In this document: positions 16,616 through 24,760 of the stretch, in pieces
How the letters are laid out: the number at the start of each line of letters is the position of its first letter
Position numbering within the stretch: position 1 is the stretch's first letter
Origin: Candidatus Cloacimonadota bacterium
GTDB taxonomy: Bacteria; Cloacimonadota; Cloacimonadia; JGIOTU-2
Direction: 5' to 3'
NCBI GenBank assembly: GCA_016932035.1
Contig: JAFGDR010000009.1
Location: 1 to 64,000 of the forward strand
Length of the DNA stretch: 64,000 bases
Notes under the pieces: generated by a model
Database searches by the model: none
Told to the model about the DNA's origin: nothing
The model's input: only the letters and a program-made list of their open reading frames with translations
Translations under genes and position numbers: made by a program

Positions 16616-17924
16616 GGACTGGTTCTTTTTTCTTCTTGCGTTTTAAGATGTCTTTAATGCGTTCGAGGTGTATTACTTTTCGTTCACGCATCGAGTAGAT
16701 CACCAGATAAACGCCAACAATTGTAAAAAGGATATTTGAGATCCACATGCCGATAAATGGTGAGATGATCATCTTATCTGCCAGTTCCTCTCCTGCGAAA
16801 AGAGATACGTAATACACCACAAAAACAAGTGAGCTGACGACAAATCCCATGCCGACCGAATTCGTTCTGGTCATCATACCGATGGGAGCGCCAATAAGAA
16901 TGAAAACAAGGCATGCGAAAGCGATCGAGTATTTCTTATCGACCTCGACCTGGTATTTGCTCATCTCCCTGCTGAGACTGTAAATCCGCTGATCTCGGAT
17001 ATTGATAAGGTGTTTGAGCTTGTCTATTTCCTGTTTATTACCCTCTTCAGGATCTTCTTCTAATGCAAGAAGCTGTTTCTCATACTTCTCTTTATCTTTG
17101 ATCTTCTCCTGTCGCTGTACATCGAGGTCCTCAATGTGCTTTTTCATATCAGAAGAACTCATTTCCCTGTCACCACGCTGTGCCAGATGTGCTTCGCTGA
17201 CGCCGATCCCTAGATCGGGTATCATGATTTTATATTGTTTAAAGACCATGGTGGTGTAATCCTGGGGGTCGTCTTTGGAGATTTCATGAATAAGTCCATT
17301 ATACAATGTTGCATCGAGTGAGTTCCCGCCGTTGTACAGCTCGATATAGCCATATTCTGCTGTGATCGTTCGCGGATATTTTCCATTACTCTTATCATAA
17401 ATGACAATGTCGTTGTAGGTTCCAGTTTCTTCAGATTTATCATGGTAGTAAAAATTATAATCTTTGAGTTCTGTAAAAAGTCCGGGCTTGAGTTCTGAGG
17501 TTGGTCTTCGTGCGCTTATCTTTATCAGAAGATTTTTCAATGTATAATTACTTTCCGGCAGGATGTGGTCATTGAAATATATCATGAAAAGAGATACAAG
17601 GATCGCTGCGATGACAACCGGTTTCATCATACTGTAAATATTGATCCCACTCGCTTTGAACGCAGTGATTTCATTATCCGATGCAAGCCGACCAAATGCC
17701 ATGATCGTTGCCACCAGAACTGACATTGGAATAGCGAGCGCAAGCATGAAGGGTAGGCTGAGAACAAAGACCTGTGTGGTCGTCCAGAGGTCGAGATGTT
17801 TGGTTATGATGAGATTCAAAAGGTCGAGTACTCTGTCCAGCAGCATGATGAAGGTGATCACCATAACAGAGAGGACAAAGGGACCTGCATGTTCACGGAG
17901 AATGTATCTTGATAATATTTTCAT
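16602..17924 (-). CDS. LptF/LptG family permease (first gene)
   Basis: About 440 residues, beginning MKILSRYILREHAGPFVLS, with membrane segments at the N-terminus (VMVITFIMLLDRVLDLL, LSLPFMLALAIPMSVLVATIMAFG) and C-terminus (FACLVFILIGAPIGMMTRTNSVGMG). GAPIG and the preceding signature are hallmarks of the YjgP/YjgQ family. It carries a charged coiled-coil insertion of about 70 residues (MSSSDMKKHIEDLDVQRQEKIKDK...) in the periplasmic part, longer than in E. coli LptF. The frame is open to 18107, but the ATG at 17924 has AAAGGT before it and matches the family start. Confidence 0.87.
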   Translation of the reverse strand: MKILSRYILREHAGPFVLSVMVITFIMLLDRVLDLLNLIITKHLDLWTTTQVFVLSLPFMLALAIPMSVLVATIMAFGRLASDNEITAFKASGINIYSMMKPVVIAAILVSLFMIYFNDHILPESNYTLKNLLIKISARRPTSELKPGLFTELKDYNFYYHDKSEETGTYNDIVIYDKSNGKYPRTITAEYGYIELYNGGNSLDATLYNGLIHEISKDDPQDYTTMVFKQYKIMIPDLGIGVSEAHLAQRGDREMSSSDMKKHIEDLDVQRQEKIKDKEKYEKQLLALEEDPEEGNKQEIDKLKHLINIRDQRIYSLSREMSKYQVEVDKKYSIAFACLVFILIGAPIGMMTRTNSVGMGFVVSSLVFVVYYVSLFAGEELADKMIISPFIGMWISNILFTIVGVYLVIYSMRERKVIHLERIKDILKRKKKKEPVHENY

Positions 17925-17966
17925 CACACGACCTTTCGCAGTGCAGTTTTTGAGATGAGGGAAATT

Positions 17967-17972
17967 TGTCAA
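17967..17972 (-). promoter_or_regulatory. TTGACA box upstream of the lptFG-like pair
   Basis: On the minus strand, TTGACAAAT lies 43-48 nt before the start codon at 17924, in the position seen for other genes here. Confidence 0.4.
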
Positions 17973-17998
17973 TTTTTGGGAAAAAATAACATAGAGTA

Positions 17999-18072
17999 TT
18001 AACCACGAAAAACACGAAAATGTACGAAAGAAAGAAAAGAAAAAAGTATAAACCACAGAGTACACAGAGATA
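17999..18072. repeat. 'ACCACGAAAAACACGAAAA / ACCACAGAGTACACAGAG' interspersed repeat
   Basis: The sequence reads TTAACCACGAAAAACACGAA, then an A-rich bridge, then AACCACAGAGTACACAGAGA. Shorter relatives occur at 47104-47121 and 63503-63518. With the element at 18134-18189 it fills most of the 336-bp gap between the divergent lptFG-like and beta-helix genes; the only other thing seen there is the promoter-like boxes. Confidence 0.6.
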
Positions 18073-18133
18073 TTTATGGTAAAGGAGAAATAGAAAGAAT
18101 TATTCATTCAAAATAAAGGCATTCAGGATTAAT

Positions 18134-18189
18134 TCTTCTCCCCTCTAATAAGAGGGATGATCCCGATGCAGCGGGATCGGGGTGTGTTA
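18134..18189. repeat. GC-rich double-hairpin repeat
   Basis: Two adjacent inverted repeats: CCCTCT-aata-AGAGGG and GATCCCG-atgca-CGGGATC, ending in GGGGTGTGTTA. Its base composition differs sharply from the surrounding AT-rich DNA. It has the look of a short mobile palindromic element. I recall similar wording between genes of unrelated environmental bacteria, which needs a search. Confidence 0.55.
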
Positions 18190-18205
18190 CGTTTGAAAAT
18201 TTGTC

Positions 18206-18211
18206 TTGACA
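18206..18211 (+). promoter_or_regulatory. TTGACA box upstream of the first beta-helix gene
   Basis: TTGACA starts 55 nt before the ATG at 18261, with TATACA 11 nt further on. Placement agrees with the other TTGAC boxes. Confidence 0.4.
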
Positions 18212-18260
18212 GTTTTCAGCGATATACATCAATTCATCATGAAGTTTAAGAGGCTTCGTA

Positions 18261-20330
18261 ATGAGAGGAAAAATGGAAAAAAAAGTATTTTTGCTGGTTT
18301 TTTCTTTGTTCTGTGCGGGAATAGTCAATGCAGCTATCCTCAATGTACCATCGGAATACCCTACGATCCAAACTAGTATCGATTCTTCATCAACAGGAGA
18401 CACCGTTTTAGTACAGCCGGGAACGTATGTGGAGAATATTAACTATAACGGGAAAAATATTACAGTTGCTTCATTGTTCTTAACTACACAGGATACTTCA
18501 TTTATTTCACAAACGATTATAGATGGAAATAATGTAGATACAGTTGTGAAGTTTCAAAATGGGGAAGATTCAACAGCGATGTTATGTGGATTTAAAATAA
18601 CACATGGCTGGACAAATCTTTGGGGAGGAGGAATTTATACGGGGGATTCAAGCCCTAAAATAGCATATAATTATATCTGTGATAATCGCGTAGATTATTG
18701 GTTGGGTATTAGTGAGGGCGGGGGAGGTATTTATTGTACTGGTGGTAGTCCTTTGATATATAATAACAAAATATTTAATAATATCGTAGAAAATGGGTAC
18801 GGCGGCGGTATTCAATGTTGGTCATCATCGCCCGAGATAAAAAATACAGAAATATATAATAACTACAGTGATGAAGAAGAGTTGTTCGGAGGTGGAATAT
18901 CTTATCTTGATAGTTCGGAGGTGAACATTGTAAACTGTAATATTCATGATAATATTGCCATAGATGGAGGAGGTGTATATTGTAATAACACTGGGGGTAA
19001 GATAAAAAATTCGGTAATTGATAATAATGATATGGTTAGCCAATATACAGGTTGCGGTGGAGGAGTGTACTGCAAGTCAAATTCTGAACTAATATTTTCA
19101 GGGGTTAAAATCTCTAATCATAGCTATAATGATCAGGGTGAGTATGGAGGGGGTGTTTATTGTAGTAATTCAAATATGACATTTAATAATTGTGAATTTA
19201 TTAATAATTTATCAAATTTCGGAGGGGGAATATATTGTGTGAGCAATTCTCATATAGAATGTGATAACACTAATTTTTATACTAATGAAGGAGGAAATAG
19301 CGGAGGATGTTTTTTTTGCGATAATTCTACTATGATTCTTTCAAATTCTATCATCGATGGTTCGGATGCATTTAGTTATGGTGGTGCAATGTATGTACTG
19401 AATAATTCCTATGTGTGTATGGATAGTGTTTCTCTGATCAGTAATGTATCAAGCGTTGGGGGTGGTATAAGAATTGATAATTCAGATATTGATATATACA
19501 GTAGCTGTTTCTATAACAATTCTGCTTGCGATGGGGGAGCAATAATCAGTTTTAATTCTGATTTGAATATCTTCAATAGTCTTTTTGTTGAAAATGGAAC
19601 GTATGAAGGAGGAAGTGCTATTGATGCAAGAAGTGGTTCAGATGTGTATTGCTGTAATGTAACGATAACGGATAATTATGCGCAGACAAGTTGTGGTGGA
19701 ATCAAATGTAGTTCAAACTCAAATTTGGAAATGTATAATTCTATTTTATGGAATGACACACAACCGGAAATTATTGGCAATAATGTATCAATAATGTACT
19801 CTGATATTCAAGGAGATTGGATAGGTGTGGGAAATATTGATATTGATCCCATGTTTGCAGACACCTTGAATGAAGATTATCGTTTGACTGAGAATTCTCT
19901 ATGTATAGACGCAGGCATATCGGACACAACTGGATTGAATATCCCACCGTCGGATATGGATGGTAACAAACGTGTGTGGGATGGAAATGGAGATGGAATA
20001 GCGGTCATCGATATGGGAGCATATGAATATGCTGCTCCTCCTTTTTCAATTGATCCACAAATTATTCCAAATAAGTTACTAATGTATAACTTTCCAAATC
20101 CTGTTCAAAATTCATCCACAATTCAATACTCTCTCAAACAAAATTCCCATGTAAAAATCACTATATACAACATAAAGGGACAACTGATCTCAACGCTTAT
20201 GAATGAATATAAGCCAAAGGGAGAACATTCAGTAAACTTCAATACCCGAAAATTGAAATCAGGAGTGTATTTTTATAAAATCGAAACAGATTACATAACA
20301 GAAATTAAGAAGATAGTTGTGATAAAATGA
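18261..20330 (+). CDS. Secreted right-handed beta-helix protein with T9SS-type sorting domain
   Basis: 689 residues. After a signal peptide (VFLLVFSLFCAGIVNA) comes the entry motif AILNVPSEYPTIQTSI...GDTVLVQPGTY, standard for parallel beta-helix proteins. Then come about 15 imperfect coils of the form GGGIYC.....I.NC.I..N, rich in Gly, Asn and Ser. The segment DADGNKRVWDGNGDG-like (MDGNKRVWDGNGDG) and MGAYEY precede a C-terminal sorting domain starting NFPNPVQNSSTIQYSL and ending KIVVIK. Family members are surface or extracellular and often bind or cleave polysaccharides, but no catalytic triad can be assigned. Start could also be the ATG at 18273. Its stop overlaps the next frame. Confidence 0.85.
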   Translation: MRGKMEKKVFLLVFSLFCAGIVNAAILNVPSEYPTIQTSIDSSSTGDTVLVQPGTYVENINYNGKNITVASLFLTTQDTSFISQTIIDGNNVDTVVKFQNGEDSTAMLCGFKITHGWTNLWGGGIYTGDSSPKIAYNYICDNRVDYWLGISEGGGGIYCTGGSPLIYNNKIFNNIVENGYGGGIQCWSSSPEIKNTEIYNNYSDEEELFGGGISYLDSSEVNIVNCNIHDNIAIDGGGVYCNNTGGKIKNSVIDNNDMVSQYTGCGGGVYCKSNSELIFSGVKISNHSYNDQGEYGGGVYCSNSNMTFNNCEFINNLSNFGGGIYCVSNSHIECDNTNFYTNEGGNSGGCFFCDNSTMILSNSIIDGSDAFSYGGAMYVLNNSYVCMDSVSLISNVSSVGGGIRIDNSDIDIYSSCFYNNSACDGGAIISFNSDLNIFNSLFVENGTYEGGSAIDARSGSDVYCCNVTITDNYAQTSCGGIKCSSNSNLEMYNSILWNDTQPEIIGNNVSIMYSDIQGDWIGVGNIDIDPMFADTLNEDYRLTENSLCIDAGISDTTGLNIPPSDMDGNKRVWDGNGDGIAVIDMGAYEYAAPPFSIDPQIIPNKLLMYNFPNPVQNSSTIQYSLKQNSHVKITIYNIKGQLISTLMNEYKPKGEHSVNFNTRKLKSGVYFYKIETDYITEIKKIVVIK

Positions 20331-20356
20331 TGGAAAATATAAAAAGGAGAAATACA

Positions 20357-21832
20357 ATGAGAAAGATAGTTTTCTTGCTGACGATTGCATTCCTTTTTAT
20401 GGGAATGCTTAATGCAGCTATCATTAATATACCTGATGATTATGCAACGATACAGGAGGGTATTAATAGTGCTGAAGATGGGGACACTGTTTTGGTAGCA
20501 GATGGAGTTTATACAGGAATGAATAACAAGAATTTGACCTGGGATGGGGATGAAAAGCACATAATTGTCAAATCCCAAAATGGTCCAGAAAATTGCATCA
20601 TTGATTGTGAAGATGATGGAAGGGCATTTTATTTTGATTCCACAAATCAAGATACGACTGATGTTATTGATGGATTTACAATGAAGAATGGATTCTCAAA
20701 CTGTGGTTCGGGTTTTTATTGTCGATATTCTTCACCCAAAATAATGAACAATATTATTAAAGAAAATTTAATAAGTCCTTTGATGGGTGGTGGGTCTGGC
20801 GCTGGAATATATTGTTATCACTCTTCATCAATAATAAGAGATAATCTTATAACTTCTAATAATATATTTTGCAGTGGAATGCCAGGATTTGGTGAGGGAG
20901 CTGGTTTATGTATTCTTTATGGAGCACCTATTATTGAAAATAACGATATTATTAACAATGAAATAACTGCTTCTGATCTTGAGTGTTTTGCATCAGGTGC
21001 AGGACTGAATGTCTTAAATTCATCTTCACAAATTAAAAATAATTTAATTAAGGGAAACAGTACTATACATCAATTTGAGATGAGTAATTCAGGGGGAGGA
21101 ATGTACTGTATTAATTATCAGGATAGCTCAATGATAATACTAAATAATACTATTGTAAGTAATCATTCGGCAAAAGGTGGGGGAGTTTTAATCAATGGAT
21201 ATATAATATTCGATAATAATATTTGTTGTAATAATTCAGATGACGGTATTTATTGGTCAGGAATAGGGAACGTGCCCAAAATAGAATATAATGAAGTGTA
21301 TGATAATACTCAGAATTTCATTGATTGTCCCCCAGGGATAGGTGATACAACCTGGGGAAATAACATAAATGGAACTTCCTGCGATAGTTGTCATAATATT
21401 ATTGAAGATCCCCTGTTTGTTAACCCATATGATGGAAATTTTCATCTTACTGAAGGTTCTCCCTGTATTGATGCTGGTGATCCAAACTCACCCTTAGACC
21501 CAGACGGGACAATTGCTGATATGGGAGCTTATCACTATCATCAACCAGCTTCGATAGATGAACCGGAATATAACTCGAATATTATTTGGAATTCCCCCAA
21601 TCCAACAAAAAATGCAACTACAATACAATATTTCCTCAAACAGAATTCCCATGTGAAAATCAGCATTTACAATATCAAAGGACAGCTGATCTCAACATTT
21701 ATTAATGAATATCAAATCAAAGGTAAACATTCGGTCATTTATCATACTGACACCTTAAAATCAGGTGTGTATTTTTATAAAGTTGAAGCCGGAGAATTAA
21801 TCAAAGTAAAAAAGTTGGTCGTAATACAGTAA
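20357..21832 (+). CDS. Secreted beta-helix protein with T9SS-type sorting domain (paralogue)
   Basis: About 491 residues with the same plan as the upstream protein: signal peptide (IVFLLTIAFLFMGMLNA), entry motif IINIPDDYATIQEGI...GDTVLVADGVY, about nine beta-helix coils, MGAYHY, then a sorting domain. The sorting domain is nearly identical to its neighbour over QNSHVKISIYNIKGQLIST. The frame is open from 20327, overlapping the upstream stop, but the ATG at 20357 has AAGGAG at 8 nt and starts the signal peptide. The gene pair looks like a tandem duplication with divergence of the helix core. Confidence 0.85.
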   Translation: MRKIVFLLTIAFLFMGMLNAAIINIPDDYATIQEGINSAEDGDTVLVADGVYTGMNNKNLTWDGDEKHIIVKSQNGPENCIIDCEDDGRAFYFDSTNQDTTDVIDGFTMKNGFSNCGSGFYCRYSSPKIMNNIIKENLISPLMGGGSGAGIYCYHSSSIIRDNLITSNNIFCSGMPGFGEGAGLCILYGAPIIENNDIINNEITASDLECFASGAGLNVLNSSSQIKNNLIKGNSTIHQFEMSNSGGGMYCINYQDSSMIILNNTIVSNHSAKGGGVLINGYIIFDNNICCNNSDDGIYWSGIGNVPKIEYNEVYDNTQNFIDCPPGIGDTTWGNNINGTSCDSCHNIIEDPLFVNPYDGNFHLTEGSPCIDAGDPNSPLDPDGTIADMGAYHYHQPASIDEPEYNSNIIWNSPNPTKNATTIQYFLKQNSHVKISIYNIKGQLISTFINEYQIKGKHSVIYHTDTLKSGVYFYKVEAGELIKVKKLVVIQ

Positions 21833-21849
21833 GAAAGTTTAACATATTT

Positions 21850-21898
21850 ATCAGCGTTAATCTGCATAATCCGTGTTAATCCGTGTGCGATTCTCTAA
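21850..21898. repeat. 'ATCAGCGTTAATCTG...CCGTGTTAATCCGTGTG' repeat
   Basis: Tandem-like wording: ATCAGCGTTAATCTGCATAA then TCCGTGTTAATCCGTGTGCG. It is related to the flanks of the umuD-umuC spacer (10546-10818). It occupies the gap before rnhA. Confidence 0.55.
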
Positions 21899-21913
21899 GA
21901 AAAAATCATAAAC

Positions 21914-21919
21914 TTGACA
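21914..21919 (+). promoter_or_regulatory. TTGACA box upstream of rnhA
   Basis: TTGACA begins 37 nt before the rnhA ATG; TAATAT follows after 12 nt. Confidence 0.35.
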
Positions 21920-21950
21920 ACCGGACTGAGATAATATCTACAAACAGGTA

Positions 21951-22409
21951 ATGAAAAAAGAACAGGTCGATCGAAAAGAAGTTGTCATTTACTGCGACGG
22001 TTCATGCAAAGGAAATCCCGGTCCGGGCGGATGGGCTGCAATACTTCTGTATAAAGGCAAAAGAAAAGTATTGACCGGTTTTTCTCTAGAAACCACAAAC
22101 AATATCATGGAGCTTACCTGTGCGATCAGGGCGCTTGAACAATTAAAAGAGCCCTGTATCGTTGCATTGTATTCGGATTCCAGTTATCTTGTAAAAGGCA
22201 TGTCCGAGTGGCTTCCTAGCTGGAAAGAGAAGAACTGGAAAAATTCGCAGAAAAAAGCAGTCAAGAACCAGGAACTGTGGCGGAAACTGGATATGATCAA
22301 CCAGAAGCACACCATTTACTGGCAATGGGTAAAAGGTCATGATGGTCATCCTGAAAATGAGGAATGCGACCGTTTGGCAAAATTAGAAATAAAAAAACGT
22401 ATACAATAA
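21951..22409 (+). CDS. rnhA: Ribonuclease HI
   Basis: 152 residues, full length for bacterial RNase HI. Cleaves the RNA strand of RNA-DNA hybrids. All catalytic residues are present: D16 in YCDGSCKGNPGPGGW, E54 in MELTCAIRAL, D76 in YSDSSYL, H130 in VKGHDGH and D140 in NEECDRLA. It follows the beta-helix genes after a repeat-bearing gap with its own TTGACA box. A lipoprotein gene follows 21 bp later. Confidence 0.95.
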   Translation: MKKEQVDRKEVVIYCDGSCKGNPGPGGWAAILLYKGKRKVLTGFSLETTNNIMELTCAIRALEQLKEPCIVALYSDSSYLVKGMSEWLPSWKEKNWKNSQKKAVKNQELWRKLDMINQKHTIYWQWVKGHDGHPENEECDRLAKLEIKKRIQ

Positions 22410-22430
22410 ATGTATTAACAAGGAGTATGT

Positions 22431-22940
22431 ATGAAGAAAGTATATATTCTTAACCTTCTTATGATCGTTCTGGTATCTTGCAGCATGTTTAAAACCTCGT
22501 CCCCAGAGCGCTTCCAGACAAATCTTCTTCCTGAATACGTGCAGAATGTTTATCTTGGCATGCCGCTTGAGGATTTCGAAGAGGTAAGAGATATCGATAA
22601 GATGATCGTTGAGCAAGGCATATCTTTTCGAATTCAGTATGAAGAGATCGTTGATAATGAACTTTTCCAATCTATCATCTATTATTTTGATGCAAACATT
22701 TCTTCGCAGCCTTTATATGAGATGATCTTTATATTCCAGGATGATGTCGATGTTGAATCTTATACTGAATCTTTGTATGGCGAACCCTCGATCACCTACC
22801 ATCTACCATTTGATGAATGGTGCTGGCAAAGTGGAGAAGGATTCCAGATTTTAGCATGGACATTTGAGAATAAACTCGTCATTGTTGGAGCGATCAAAAA
22901 TACCGAATGGGGTGATCTGGACATTTGTGGTAAAAAATGA
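22431..22940 (+). CDS. Lipoprotein of unknown function
   Basis: 169 residues. MKKVYILNLLMIVLVSC is a lipoprotein signal with lipobox LVSC. The mature part is acidic, with VYLGMPLEDFEEVR resembling the short 'G.s..ev..' motifs of small periplasmic SmpA-like or peptidase-inhibitor-like proteins, but I cannot assign a family. AAGGAG precedes the ATG. The stop overlaps the start of the acetyltransferase gene (ATGA), so the two are coupled. Confidence 0.7.
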   Translation: MKKVYILNLLMIVLVSCSMFKTSSPERFQTNLLPEYVQNVYLGMPLEDFEEVRDIDKMIVEQGISFRIQYEEIVDNELFQSIIYYFDANISSQPLYEMIFIFQDDVDVESYTESLYGEPSITYHLPFDEWCWQSGEGFQILAWTFENKLVIVGAIKNTEWGDLDICGKK

Positions 22941-23500
22941 TCTTTGAAACAGAACGTCTTAATATCCGAAAGCCTACGACTAAGGATGAGGATGTAAATT
23001 TTTACTTCCAGCTTTGGAATGATCCTCGCGTAATGACCAATGTAGGTTTTCCAAAGGGATTGATGATCCGCAGAGAGGATATCATTGCACAAATTGCTCG
23101 AGCTGATGACAATGAGTATGATAAAACGCTTTTGATTATCGACAAAGAATCTGATAAGCCGATTGGTGAATGCAAACTTGGTCTGGCTGATGAAGAAGGA
23201 GAAGCTCATACTGATGTGAAATTACGGCCGGAATTTTGGGATAAAGGATTTGGTGTAGAAGTCAAGCAGGCGCTTGTTGATTATCTCTTTACACATACAG
23301 ATTGTATCGCGTTGCAAGCATCACCGAACAAGGAAAATATTGCTTCACAGAAAATGCAGGAAAAGGTGGGGGCAAAAAGAATCAGGGAAGAGACCTATCA
23401 TTTTCCTGAGCATATGAAGCACTATACAAAAGATGTCCATCTATACATTTACAGATTGACACGATCTGATTGGGAAAAGAAAAGAAAGAAAAAAATATAG
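22937..23500 (+). CDS. GNAT family N-acetyltransferase (RimJ/RimL-like)
   Basis: 187 residues starting MIFETERLNIRKPT, the standard opening of the RimJ/RimL branch of GNAT enzymes. IGECKLGLADEEGEAHTDVKLRPEFWDKGFGVEVKQAL carries the acetyl-CoA-binding loop (R/Q-x-x-G-x-G/A replaced by FWDKGFGVE), and ALQASPNKENIASQKMQEKVGAKRI is the usual C-terminal motif. The acceptor could be a protein N-terminus or a small amine. ATGA overlap with the upstream lipoprotein gene. Confidence 0.85.
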   Translation: MIFETERLNIRKPTTKDEDVNFYFQLWNDPRVMTNVGFPKGLMIRREDIIAQIARADDNEYDKTLLIIDKESDKPIGECKLGLADEEGEAHTDVKLRPEFWDKGFGVEVKQALVDYLFTHTDCIALQASPNKENIASQKMQEKVGAKRIREETYHFPEHMKHYTKDVHLYIYRLTRSDWEKKRKKKI

Positions 23501-23509
23501 GAGTTTTTC

Positions 23510-23836
23510 ATGATTGAAAATATCATTGCATACCTTAATGCGAATCCGATCTTATGGTTGATCCTTGGTATTCTTGGGATAATAATCATCTTTGCTATCA
23601 TCAAGAAGATGTTCAAATTGCTCATTGTTCTGGTCGTGATTGCGCTTATTTATGTCGGTTATCTTTTCTTCACCGGCAAAGATATCCCCACCAATAAAGA
23701 GGGTTGGATCGAGCACGGAAAGGAACTACTCGAAAAAGGTAAGGAAGCAGGTAAAGATCTTCTTGAAAAAGGAAAAGAAGCAGGCGAAGATATTATAGAA
23801 AAAGGCAAGGAGGAGTTAAAGAAAAAGGGGAATTGA
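23510..23836 (+). CDS. Small membrane protein with amphipathic Lys/Glu/Gly repeats
   Basis: 108 residues. Two closely spaced hydrophobic segments (PILWLILGILGIIIIFAII and LLIVLVVIALIYVGYLFF) are followed by about 45 residues made of repeats of an 11-residue unit (LLEKGKEAGKD, LLEKGKEAGED, IIEKGKEELKK), which should form a long amphipathic helix. Similar tails occur in YtxH-like and apolipoprotein-like stress proteins. GGAG lies before the ATG, 9 bp after the acetyltransferase stop. Function unknown. Confidence 0.65.
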   Translation: MIENIIAYLNANPILWLILGILGIIIIFAIIKKMFKLLIVLVVIALIYVGYLFFTGKDIPTNKEGWIEHGKELLEKGKEAGKDLLEKGKEAGEDIIEKGKEELKKKGN

Positions 23837-23912
23837 TTATATTTCTTTTGTATATTATAATTCCTTTCTCTGTTAACTCTGCGGTAAAGCTATAAATCAC
23901 TGATGATATATA

Positions 23913-24578
23913 CTATGCCCTTATCACCCCGAAACTAACCGCAGAATTTATCATTGCCTGCAGCTCATTAATTGCTTTGGAAACTGATTGCCCGATCAAA
24001 TCCATCTTTGATATCTGATATATTCTTTCTGAAGCTTGCTTGATTTCTTTTGAAGAAAATATCTGATCGGTCAATCCGCATGACTTTATCAACGAGATAA
24101 TAACAATATCCTTTGGTTCGGGAATTTCATCAGATAGAACGATCTGGCGAATGCGCTGCCTGATCGAAATCTCTTCTGAATCATTTAAAACAGGATAACG
24201 TTTTTGAGGGAAGAGTCCGAGAATTTTCCTCTTTTTTTCTTCGAGAAATCCTTTATCAACAAGACGCTGCGTGAGAACTTCTCGCAAATTGCTGTATCTA
24301 TTTCGGATTTCTTTTACCCAATACAATGCATTTTTATCATCAGGATGTTCCTTGATCATATGAAGGATATCATCATAGATCGGGTCGCCAGTTGGGGTAT
24401 CATCGATGAGGATAAGGTGTTCAAGGTCTGTATCAATCTTATTAGAAAGAGCAAGTTCCATCAAAATGGATCCTGCAAGCGCACTCTCAAAAGACATGAG
24501 TGACATAGGAAGAAACGTACCCTTCCTGTCATCAAGGGAAAGTAAAATCAATTCTTCTGCAAAACTTAACATCCTCAA
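23913..24578 (-). CDS. GPP34 (Golgi phosphoprotein 3) family protein
   Basis: 221 residues matching the GPP34 fold pattern: LSFAEELILLSLDDRKGTFLP at the N-terminus, SALAGSILMELALSNKI, DDTPTGDPIYDDIL, WVKEIRNRYSNLREVLTQRLVDKGFLEEKK and LFPQKRYPVLND. The eukaryotic members bind PI4P at the Golgi; bacterial members are widespread but of unknown role, perhaps membrane-associated lipid binding. There is no signal peptide. It is a single gene, opposed to its left neighbours and divergent from the phosphomannomutase gene. Confidence 0.82.
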   Translation of the reverse strand: MRMLSFAEELILLSLDDRKGTFLPMSLMSFESALAGSILMELALSNKIDTDLEHLILIDDTPTGDPIYDDILHMIKEHPDDKNALYWVKEIRNRYSNLREVLTQRLVDKGFLEEKKRKILGLFPQKRYPVLNDSEEISIRQRIRQIVLSDEIPEPKDIVIISLIKSCGLTDQIFSSKEIKQASERIYQISKMDLIGQSVSKAINELQAMINSAVSFGVIRA

Positions 24579-24625
24579 ATCTCCATATTTTATTTACTTA
24601 CGATTCATATAATCTAAAAAATTCT

Positions 24626-24631
24626 CGTCAA
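24626..24631 (-). promoter_or_regulatory. TTGACG box upstream of the GPP34 gene
   Basis: On the minus strand TTGACG lies about 50 nt before the GPP34 start. It is divergent from the plus-strand TTGACA at 24689. Confidence 0.35.
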
Positions 24632-24688
24632 TTAAATTTTTTCTCTATGAATTTTTGAGTATTTTGTACAATCAAAAAAACAAATACT

Positions 24689-24694
24689 TTGACA
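24689..24694 (+). promoter_or_regulatory. TTGACA box upstream of the phosphomannomutase gene
   Basis: TTGACA starts 72 nt before the ATG at 24761; TCATAT follows at 17 nt spacing, a weak -10 candidate. Confidence 0.45.
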
Positions 24695-24760
24695 TAAATT
24701 GGTACTGTCCATCATATATTGCCGATATGGAAATAGAAATGTCTTTGTGTTGGAGGAACG

